Source: Owenia fusiformis (lineage: Eukaryota; Annelida; Polychaeta; Sabellida; Oweniidae). Taken from it: 64,000 nucleotides of DNA. The notes under the pieces were generated by a model. The model was not told the DNA's origin and made no database searches. It was given only the letters and a program-made list of their open reading frames with translations. Both the position numbers and the translations under genes were made by a program. The stretch covers positions 18,576,524-18,640,523 of the forward strand of contig CAIIXF020000006.1 in NCBI GenBank assembly GCA_903813345.2, given 5' to 3'. Position 1 is the stretch's first letter. Every line of letters begins with the position of its first letter. Shown in pieces: positions 23,523 to 35,500 of this stretch.

Positions 23523-26500
23523 GTAAATTCATTTTTATGTCCTCTTATGTTTGAATACTGAAATCGAACTCCAAAGCTATACCACTATTAAACCAAGGAT
23601 TAATACTTGGACAGGATGATAGTATTGCTTAGTGCCATATAATTTTTGATTTTATAATTAATTTTTCAAGTCTTTTAGAATGGGCAAGGACTTTCACTTT
23701 CGAGTGTTTCCTGCTTTAACTCATCTTCAAACCTGAATGGTCGAGTAAATCTTATTGGTCGAAAGCTTCCTGTCTGATTGGTCGAGTGCTTCCTGCTAAA
23801 ACTCATCTTTAAATCTCATTGGTGGAGTGCTTCCTGCTTGAATTCATCTTGACTCATGTCTAGTCTGATTGGTCGAGTGCTTCCTGCTTAAACTCATCTT
23901 TAAATCTCATTGGTGGAGTGCTTCCTGCTTGAATTCATCTTGACTCATGTCTTGTCTGATTGGTCGAGTGCTTCCTGCTTAAACTTATCTTTAAATCTGA
24001 TTGGTTGAGTGCATCCTGCTTGAAATCATCTTTAAATCTGATTGGTCGTGTTCTTCTTGCTTCAACTCATCTCTAAATCTGATTGGTCGAGTGCTTCCTG
24101 CTTAAACTCATCTTTAAATTAGATTGGTCGAATGTTTCCTGTTTAAACTCATTAAATCTGATTGGTCGAATGTTTCCTGCTTAAACTCATTTTTAAATCT
24201 GATTGGTCGAGTGTTTCCTGCTTGAACTCATCTTTGAATCTGCCAGGCTAAGCCGAATCCTTCTTGCTTCAACTCAAATGATTGGCTGAGTGTTTAAGAC
24301 TACTTTGAATCTTACTGTATATTTACAGATCCGTACTCGCCTAGCAAACATACACTATCCGCACAATTAAAATCACTTATAGAGACGAATAAAAATATCT
24401 ACAGAAACGATTTGAAGGAGAAGCAATTTAACTCGAAGGATGAACAAAAGTTAATTAAATCAATTGAACTTGAGAACAGTGATGATGCAGGGGTATGCAG
24501 GAGTATGCTATCCGAGAGTAGAATACACCATGACGTCACGTACTTTGTGTTCCCATTCAGTTATGACCCACTGCCAATAGATGTCACTCTATCATCACAT
24601 CTTACACTTAGCAGGTTTGTTGTAAAATAATTTTTGTTCTAACATAAGTAGTAACAAATAATGATATATGATGACAACATGATATAATATGACACGCTAT
24701 GATACAATAGAAAGGCATGTGATTTTATTTGTTTCATTAAGTTCCGGAAGATTGGGTAAGATGTACATTCACACCCGGTGATCGTGAATATGGGACGGAG
24801 GGGGGGGGGGGGCAGGCAATTTCTGCTAGGAAATTCAACAAATCTGGAAGATTTATTTTTTCAAGAAAAAGTTTACGATTGAATTGCTAAATGGACAGGC
24901 GCACGGTATGGTAGAATATGTTAGGTTTTCTGGGATTTTTTCTGAAACGATACGCATCTAAGGCATGAGATCTATTAAAAAAGGCGCAAGGCCATCAACA
25001 GGCACAAATCAACGTTTTTGCTATAAATCAAGCAACAATGGTCTGGACGACCTGTAATAAATACTTGTAAGTGATGTTATCATAACTAAATTAATGTCAT
25101 TGCTGAATTTATAAAATAAGTTTCCATATGTGAAATAAAAAATAATCGAAAATAATGAATTTGGGACGGAGGGGGAGGGGACGGAGGGGGGGGGGGAGCA
25201 ATATGTATACAAGACATGATTAGAGATGTTTCGCGACTTTAAGTCCTTTTACTCCAAATGTCCCCATTTTTCAGTCTCCAGGGGTATATCATCCAGTTTC
25301 TTACTAAGTTAATGATTTCATTTTTCAAATACAAGAATTCGTGTGAAGTTGTTTCACTTTATAGAATTATTACTCCCCCCTCCGTCCCCTCCCCCCCCCT
25401 CCGTCCCATTTTAATTATTTTCGATTATTTTTTATTTTACGTATGGAAACTTATTTTATAAATTCAGCAATGACATTAATTTAGTTATGATAACATCACT
25501 TACAAGTATTTATTACAGGTCAATTCAATTTTTTATATTTCCTTTATTTCATAATACATCATACAAACAGATGCAGGGCCTACGCCGAAGCATTATTGTA
25601 TTATTACAGGTCGTGTAGTCCATTGTTGCTTGATTAATAGCAAAAACGTTGACTTTTGCACGTTGGTTGCGTTGCGCCTTTTTTAATAGATCTTATATCT
25701 TAAAAGAGTATCGGTTGAAAAATAATCCTAGAATACCTAACATATTTTATCAACTGTATGCACGAAACAAAGGTGTCACTGTTACCTTTGTTCGACTCCT
25801 GAAGGAATATCACTCTCCTATCACCACAGCTTATTCCTTGAGGCTAAATGTTGTAGCAAAACACTTTCAATATATAATTGATGATCCTGCCTTTTGGCCT
25901 AAAGGTATAATTTCGAAAGAGTGGATTAATAAGAACAAAACTGTATATGAAGACTTTGATTAGTTCAAGTGTTATTGTATATATATTTGTCATTCTTTCT
26001 ATGACTGCTAAACTTAACTTAATGTCATGGAATGTACAAGGCGTCATGTACAGTACGCCATATTTATGTCAGAAGTTATCTGACATTGATGTTTGTGTTA
26101 TACAAGAGCATTGGCTTTATCCTTGCAATGTTAATTATCTTAATTCCATTGAATCGCATTTTTCTAGTGTTGCTGTCTGTGATAAATCACTTCCTATCGA
26201 TATAGTAAATAAACGACGCGGCCAAGGTGGCGTTGGGATATTATACAGAAATTCAATTAAAAATGTTTCGGAATTAGACATTGAAAATGACAGAATCTGT
26301 GGAATAAAGATAGGTCTAGAAACTGAACCATTGTATATAATAGGGGTTTATTTACCCTGTAGTAATACGTCGATTTTTGAGTACCGTGAGTATGTTCAAA
26401 ATTTGATGGATATTTGTGATATGTACAATAGTAAGGGTACTGTTATAATTGCAGGGGACTTTAATGCCCACCTATCCTCTAATATAGGGTCACGCTCTAT

Positions 26501-29500
26501 TGGTGCTATTAACGATAGAGAAAAATGTATTGAGAATTTTATTTTTGATTCTAATCTGGTATGTGCTAATGCACAAAACCTGACGACAGGCCCTGTGTAT
26601 ACGTATTGTAGTTCTGATTTTGAACATCAATCATGCATTGATTTTATCATAATACCTGCTTCTAAACTGGATTTTGTGAAACAATGTGCAGTCCTTAATG
26701 ATCATGACTTGATTTTATCCAATCATAATCCGATATATATGCAATTTGAATTAGAAAGTAGGTGTTTCGAAACTAGCTATAAAAGTGTTCTAAAATGGAA
26801 TAATGCTAACGAAGACCAGCTCACTAGATATCGTAATATTGTTAAGAGTAAACTAAAAGAAATTAACGTTTCGAATGCACATAATCATTCTGATTTGGAA
26901 AAGTTGACACATGAAATTGTCGATTGTTTAAATGATGCAGCAGACCTTGCGATACCTAAATCTCAATTTCACCACTTTTTGAATCCTTTTTGGAAATATG
27001 GTGCAGTTAAAAATCTTCATGTATCAATGCGACAGTTTAGACGCATTTGGATCTCCGCAGGACGACCAAGAAATCATAACAATGTAGCTTTAACACAATA
27101 TAAAAATGCAAAACGTCTCTTTCGTGCAGAACTGCGGAAGGCTAAAATAAATTATGAACGTAATCTTGATTCTAAATTTGACAAAGCTGCTGAGCTCAAC
27201 ATAAATGATTTCTATCGTCTGGTTAGGAAATCCAGAAAACTTAAAACAAATTCGCACGAATTACTAGTTGATGGAACAATATTTAGAGATCCATGTCTAA
27301 TTAGGGACGCATGGGCAGATCATTTTGAGATGTTAGGGACTCCCAAACAGTTTCCACATTTTGATAATGACTTTATGCGAAATATTGAAACTGAGTTCCA
27401 ACGCAATTACAAAGAATCATTTTCAAACCATGATACTACCTTAATTAATCCTATCGTTACTCAGGAAATACATGATATTATTGTACATAGTCCTAATAAC
27501 AAAGCTCCTGGTTTAGATATGGTAACTAATGAACATCTTAAAAACGGTGGTAGCATGTTAGTTAAGGTGATCACTGACCTATTCAATGCAATGATTAGGC
27601 TAGAATATGTCCCGCAAAACCAAAAAATTGGCGTCATTATTTCATTGTACAAGGGCAAGAAAAAAGATAAATTAATCAGGACAAACTATAGAGGACTTAC
27701 ACTCACCTCTGTTATTAACAAACTTTGGGATACTATTCTCTTGGAAAGGAATATGCATATCTTAAAATGTGCAAATGTTCCGCACAGATTGCAATTTGCC
27801 CATAATGGCGGGAGTCAAATGGCCACATTCGTTTTTAAAGAAATAGTAGCTCATTTCCAAGAGAGAAACTCTCCCATTTTCACAGCCATGCTTGATAATC
27901 TCCAAGCTTTTGACTTATTGTACAGAAATGGACTTTTTGTAAAATTATATAAACTTGGAATTAACTCAAAAGCTTGGAGACTCTTTGTCAAATCGTATAG
28001 CGACACGAAAGCTAGAATTCTATATGATGGGTCATACTCCCGTGAAATTACTATTAATCAGGGCTGTGGTCAAGGTAGAATTTGCTCATCGCTCTGGTTC
28101 ATGGTATATATTGATGACCTTATAAAAGAATTATGTGATTCTGGCCTTGGAGTCGCACTAAGCGATGACTTAATAATGCCATGTATCCTAGTAGCGGATG
28201 ATACTACAGTAGTAATAGTCCGAGTAAATGATAATGCAATTTTAGGCACCAAATCAGGCACGAACTTTGACCCCAGACGATTGCCGAACGTTTAGTGACG
28301 TCAGAGTTTAACCTCCATGGATGACTGTAATCTGATTGGTTGGATCACTCCTCAACATTTCCTGATGATGAAATATGGGCTTTCCCAACGAACTTTGACC
28401 TCAGACGATTGCCGAACGTTTAGGGACGTCAGTCTGCGTTTTCCGATCGTTCATACGATTTCAAAAACATTTTTGTGACGCAAAAGTTGATTTCCGTGGA
28501 TGACTGATTGGTCGCTTGACTTCCGGAGTGAGGTCAGTGTGAATTTTCTCGGATGAGACGCTCTGATTGGTCAAATACGAAAAACCAACATCCTACCAAC
28601 GTTTCTCGAACGTATTCTCCGACGCCGGGTGAAATACAAGATTTCCTACACCCCCGCAGTTCCAACGCCCCCATCTCTGCTCATCTAGGACCTATTGAAT
28701 GAGAATGTTCAACGTTTTTCGAACGTATTCTCCAACGCTAGATGAAATACGAGATTTCCTACACTTCCCTAGCTTCCATAGCCCCGACAAACTATGGACT
28801 TTACTTTATACATTCTAAAATTAGGCAATGGATCAAAGTCGTAAAGCTAGGCATGCGAAATTCTCTGTCATTTTTAAAGACATAATAGGATACTTTTGCT
28901 TTGATTTTGAATAGGCAAAACGTTTGTAATGCGTTTTAGAGTATTCGCTTCGTCATGTATTCTCTAAACTATTGATGTATAAGCTAGCTAAACACATAAA
29001 CTATTTGATCATTCTTGGCATATATCTGAAGATTAATTACTGAAATGTGACTATTTAGGTCCCAGTTCTCAGTTCAAAATCATTAAAATAAGTATATAGT
29101 CTCACAACAACGGGACAATAATGTGTTATAAAGTTCTGAAGAAATCTGATATTTTACAAAAATAAAGAATCTTTAACGAAGTGGCGAGATTCATGTAGAA
29201 AAGAATCAAGACAATTCTTTCACATATGACTACTTAAGATGTATTGTTGTTTAGACTCGATAAAATGGAAGATACTTACTTAAATTTTACAAGCAATAGT
29301 CAGCGTTTCTATGGATTGAAAATCCCTATAGTGAAATGGATATATGTACATTAAATGACACGGGAAATTACAGCAAACATTAAAAATATAGTTCTTCGTA
29401 TGTACACTACATGCTCGGATTTTTTTGTTTTTCTTAGCGTAGTATGGGAAATACCATCACAACAGGAAATCTGGAGGTCAAAGCAACCCACATTAACATA

Positions 29501-32500
29501 ATACGACAGCCTACGTCACTCAATGTCTATCCTGGCTGTTTTGCCCATCCAGGCAATGCTTTCACAGAGTTAACTTCCGCAATGATATAATAGATGTCAG
29601 TGTGATTAAGTGCAGAAAGTTAAAAATTCGATTCCTCAATATAATATTATATATAAGACTGATAATAGTTTCAACGCATTTCTTCCCCGTTCACATTACT
29701 ATAGACATCACAGGACCATGAAGCTGGTACCCTATGTAGACAACGCAGAAAAGTGGCACAGGTTAATCAAAGCAGCCAGAGAGAATAGACTGTCGACGCA
29801 AGTAGGCTTCGGAAAAAATCGTGCGAGCTACGTACCTGTCAGCGCCATCAAAGAACCCGTTCGGGTGGTATCTCCGATGCAAGCAGTTGTTGACAGAGCT
29901 AAAGCCCAAATAGAGCATCAAAAGAATAAGGCGGAAGAAAATTATCCCTATCATACTAAGGTGTACAAACTTAAGAAACCGCGTAAAGATGGTGTTTCCA
30001 AAGCAGTGTTTAAGAAGAAAAACATTAGAAAAACCAGATTTGACTTGTATAGACCACCAGGTATCCCTGCGAGAGGGAGGAAAATGAAATAGGACTGATA
30101 TAATTGTCATTTTTCTATTTTGAATTAGGCAATAAAACAGTGATAAATGTATATTTTTCTAGTTTTGTTATTATAAGAAACATTCATTATATCATAATAA
30201 ATAACTTTCTTACATATAAGGGAGAATTTGCTTGTAACATAGCATTGTGGAAGGGAGTGTATATCCAATACTTCAGAGGTAGCACGCTATAATTCTAAAA
30301 GAGGGTAGATTAAAACATTTATTTATTTATTTACTAATACTCGTACAATATGTTTCTTTTAAATCCAGTCTGCTGGGTATATCATCGATTGTCCTCATTT
30401 CTCTCGCTATCAGATTCATCTTCGCTCGTAGAATGTTTTTCATTATCTGATTGTTGTTGTTGTTCATCACTGGACTCTTCACTTGTAGATTCATCATCAG
30501 CGAACAATTCTCCAGCCAAATATGAATATTTGTTTAGTGTTTTCTTGACTGCTCTTGATTGAGTCATGCCTTTCGCCAATAGTGCCTCCACTTCATCCAT
30601 AATATCACGATGAACTTCACTGTACCTTAACCCCAGTATATATGACAGAAGCTCTCCATAGTGTTTCAAGAATAGCCGTCTGGCACCAAACACAGATTTC
30701 TGTCTCACTCTTTCAACCGCTTTTTTGGATGAAATTCCTCTTTCTTTATACTTCTCGACCAGTTCATCCCAATCATCTTGTAGCTCATCGATGACTTTAT
30801 CTTTAATGCGATTGAAAGTTACATTATCCTTCAAGTCTTCAGTATGGAAATCACATCTCATGACATCGTTTTCATCACTTTCCCTTAATTCGGGACAATG
30901 CCTTCTGTGTTCCCTCACGTCGAGTGGTGACAACATCACTACACCACAATCCGTACAATGAGGGGTAGACATTGTCTTGGCAGGTATGTTAGGTTGATTG
31001 TTCATCGTGTAACCCATACTTGGATTCATTGTGTTGTATATGGCTGGATTCGCCATAAAGTGCATACTCGGATTCATCTTTGATTCTGGAGCGATGGGTG
31101 TTGTAATGTAGTCTGCTCGGTTGATATTATCAAATGGTTCTTGATTTAAATTTACGCCTCTACTTATATCCTCGCTATTACACGGTATTGTGCTATACAT
31201 TGGTGTTTGGTCCTCTTTGCCGTGAGAATAAAGTGCCGAAGATATGCCTATGGGTTGTTCAATAGTAGCTGCAGCAACATCGTACAATCTCATATTTTCG
31301 GGAGTTTCTTGTTTCAGATCAACCAGTAGATGTCCATATGGGTGTTGAGTAGCCTTTTCGTAAGCATCCAATAATTTCTTCGAATTTCCAGGATACATCT
31401 GATGGGCTAATACGGCCACCTGTTGGCGATCCCTAGGATTTTTATACAACACTATGTAGTGGCAGTTTAGGCTCATAGTCCTGCTTTCACGACCATGATG
31501 AAATAGATTCTGCATTAGACAGATGACACTCAAATTTCTATGGTGAGAACCCTTAGTGTAGAGCTCAGAGATTCGCTTATCTTTAGTCATATCAGCCATT
31601 AGATCGTCGAAAATGATTAGATTTCTAACATTGACATCCAGAAAACTTTGGTCACCCAATGACTCTGGAATTCCCATGATAAATTCTATATTTGGAAAGC
31701 GGGTCTTTATGTTGACATACATGGGCTGCCACTGTCCGAAGCACCAAATTATCCGTTGTGGGGAAGGGGTTATCTTTTTCTCCATATTTTCTATGAGTTC
31801 TCTGACATAGGTAGACTTGCCCGAACCTGTTGGACCAACCACCATCATCGTAAAGGGATGGTGAAGCATCTTTGTCCTATCACCATTGCATGGGTTAGCT
31901 GCCGAGTTTGTCATTGAATAAAATCCCCCATGATGCCGTTCGCAAGATGGCGCCATGATACGTTTTTTAGGCCCGTGATCTATTCTCTTATGACGATACA
32001 TGCTGGTTGCATGACTGAATGTTTTCCCACACTCGCATGAATAGGAAGAACTATGAGGCATGTTGACTTCTCTATTACTAATAGTTAAATGCTAATATTT
32101 TCAAAGTATCACTATTAAATAATGAATATGTGTAATGCAAAACATCAATTTGGTGAACATCTCTGAATATGTACCACACATAGTGAACATGCTACTGACC
32201 ATTAGTGAACATGCTACTGAACATTAGTGAACATGCTTCTGAACATCAGTGAACAATAGTGAACATGCCATTTAATAATAGTGAACATGCTACTAAACAA
32301 TAATGAACATGCTTCTGAACATTAGTGAACATGCTACTGGATAATAGTGGACATGCTACTGAACATTAGTGAACATGCTACTGAACAATAGTGAACATGC
32401 TACTGAATAAAAGTGGACATGCTACTGAACATTAGTGAACATGCTACTGAACAATAGTGAACATGCTACTGAACTATAGTGAACATGCTACTAAACAATA

Positions 32501-35500
32501 GTGCACATGCTACTGAACATTAGTGAACATGCTACTGAACAATGGTGAACATGCTACTAAACAATAGTGAAAATGCTACTGAACAATGGTGAACATGCTA
32601 CTAAACAATAGTGAAAATGCTACTGAACATTAGTGAACATGCTACTGATCAATGGTGAACATGCTACTGGATAATAGTGGACATGCTACTGAACAATATT
32701 GGACATGCTACTGAACAATAGTGAACATGCTACTGTACAATAGTGAACATGCTAGTTCAAAATTAGAAATAAAATTGAAAATTTTTGAAAGGGTAAAACG
32801 TTTGCTGTGCAAAAATGAAGTGTTCTGACATCTTATGGTCTTTAGATCGACTAAAGATGCTGAAATAAGTGAAAATGAAACAATAAAATTGAAAATATTT
32901 GCAAGGGTAAAAATTTTATTATACAAAAATGAAGTGTGTTGACATCGTATAGTCTTTATATGGGTTAAGGATGCTGAAATAAGTGAAAAATGAAAAATAA
33001 AATTGAAAATTTTTGCGATGGTAAAAAAATTATGATACAAAAATGAAGTGTATGGACATCTTATAGTCTTTATATGGGTTAAGTTGCTGAAATAAATAAA
33101 AACTATAATTGAAAATCTTGACACATATGTAGTGCGCTGATATCATACAGTCTATATATATGGACTAAATATGCTGAAATAAGTGAAAAAAGAAATGTAA
33201 AATTGAAAATTTTTTTTCAAGGGTAAAAAATTGTTCAAACAAAATGAAGTATTCTTATATCGTAAAATCTGTATTAAATATGAACTTTTATTAAGATGTT
33301 AAAAAAATTATAAAATTAAAAACAAAATTGATTTTTTGCAAGGATAAAAAAAGGTTTGACAAAAATGAAGTGTTCCGATGTCAAATAGTTGAAATAAGTG
33401 AAAAATGACAAATAAATTGAATTCTTGCATAATCTTACAAACGTAGCACAGGCAAAACTATTTATCTAAACCTTAAACAGCCAGGATAGACATTGAGTGA
33501 CGTAGGATGTCGTATTATGTTTATGAGGGTTACTTTGACCTCTGGATTTCCTGTTGTGATGGTATTCCCCGTACTACGCTAAGAAAAACAAAAGACGAAT
33601 ATGTAGTGTATACACGTAGAACTATCTATATTTTGAATATCTTGCTGTCATTTCCCGTGTCATTTAATGTAGAAATATCCATTTCAGTTTAGGGATTTCA
33701 CTGCATTTCACGTAGAAACGCTGACTTTTGCTTGTAGAAGTTTAATAAGTATCTTCCATTTTGTCGAGACTTAACAACAATTCAACTTAAAGTAGTCATC
33801 TGTGAAAGAATCGTCTTGCTTTTTTCGCCACTTCCTTAAGAATTCATTATTTTTAAAAAATGTCCGATTTTTTAGAACTTTATGACACATTATTGTCCCG
33901 TTGTTGTAAGACTATATACTTATTTTAATGATTTTGTTGTCTGATTAAACTGAGAACTGGGACCTAAATAGTTACATTTGAGAAATTAATCTTAAAATAT
34001 ATGTCAAGAATGATCAAATAGTTCATGTTTTAACGAGCTTAAACACCAATGGTTTAGAGAATACATGAGGAATCGAATACTCAACGCATTTCAAACGATT
34101 TGCTTATTCAAAATCATAGCAAAAGTATCCTATTATTTCTTAAAAAATGACAGAGAATTTCGCATGCCTAGCTTTACGACTTTGATCCATTGCCTAATTT
34201 TAGAATGTATAAAGTAAAGTCCATAGTTTGTCGGGGCTAGGGAAGTGTGGGGGCGTAGGAAATCTCGTATTTCATCCAGCGTTGGAGAATACATTCGAAA
34301 AACGTTGAACATTCTCATCCAATAGGTCCTAGATGAGCAGAGATGGGGGCGTTGGAACTGCGGGGGTGTAGGAAATCTTGTATTTCACCCGGCGTCGGAG
34401 AATACGTTCGAGAAACGTTGGTAGGATGTTGGTTTGTGACATACAGATTCCTTGCTGTGATGGTATTCCCCATACTAGGTAAACAAAGAACAAATATGTA
34501 GTAACAACGTTTCTATATATTTCCATATTAATTGTAATGAGTGTCAAACCTCTATTCATTTTGTATTTTATAATCTAGGCTATAGAGTCACTTTTTATAC
34601 AGGTAATAGCTAACAGATTAATTATTTGTCATGTGGTTTTATTATCTTATCAATTGTTTCCGAAAGTCAACCGAACGATCGGAGAGTATCAATCATCCAC
34701 GGAACACTGACGTCAAAAAGACGTTTGGATATCGTCTAAACGTTCGAGAATCGTTATACTTTTATGAACCTGTATCATTCGTATTTGACCAATCAGAGCG
34801 TCTCATCCGAGAAAATTCACACTGACCTCACTCCGGAAGTCAAGCGACCAATCAGTCATCCACGGAAGTCAACTTTTGCGTCACAAAAACGTTTGGAAAT
34901 CGTATGAACGATCGGAAAACGCAGACTGACGTCCCTAAACGTTCGGCAATCGTCTGAGGTCAAAGTTCATTAGGAAATCCCGTATTACGTTCGAGAAACG
35001 TTGGGAAAGCCCATATTTCATCATCAGGAAATGTTGAGGAGTGATCCAACCAATCAGATTACAGTCATCCATGGAGGTTAAACTCTGACGTCACTAAACG
35101 TTCGGCAATCGTCTGGGGTCAAAGTTAGTAGAGGTTAAACTCTGACGTCACTAAACGTTCGGCAATCGTCTGGGGTCAAAGTTCGTGCCTGATTTGGTGC
35201 CTAAAATTGCATTATCATTTACTCGGACTATTACTACTTACTACCGTGTTAGGAACTACGCCTAATGAACTACAAAAATTATTAGATATTGTATATAATT
35301 ACAGCTGTCGCTGGCGTCTAGTATACCATGCAGGATTTCCATTAGATAAATGTAAAAGTGCCATATTAATATATGATTTGCATTTAAAACGATATGATGA
35401 AACACGTTGGCACCTTGGACGTGAATCCCTTCCAACTAGACACCAACAAGTATACGTAGGCAATATCATTGACTCTAATACTCATGTAAGCTCTAAGGCA

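Larger units (their letters stand above)
28208..35238. mobile_element. Polinton/Maverick-like element, 7,031 bp, minimal gene set
   Basis: The termini are AGTAGTAATAGTCCGAG and its exact inverse, starting with AG as Polintons do, and a perfect 6-bp duplication TACTAC (28202-28207, 35239-35244) surrounds them. Both are Polinton hallmarks (established). Long inverted repeats (28208-29541, 33474-35238) flank a 3.9-kb interior with a small basic protein gene, a convergent packaging-type ATPase gene and two tandem-repeat blocks. No protein-primed DNA polymerase, RVE integrase, protease or capsid gene can be seen. It is thus either a non-autonomous derivative moved by a full relative, or a compact lineage. 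Confidence 0.85.

Noticed and set aside
25649..25963. A complete 104-codon ORF1 starting at 25649
   Set aside because: The first ~35 codons lie in the 260-bp target duplication; only the part from 25753 is retrotransposon.
32165..32755. Regularly spaced short repeats that look a little like a CRISPR array
   Set aside because: The 22-bp units are contiguous with no unique spacers, and the genome is eukaryotic; it is a minisatellite.
32708..33124. 138-codon minus-strand frame with repeated THIKTIRC text
   Set aside because: It follows the ~118-bp AT-rich tandem repeat and has no independent support.
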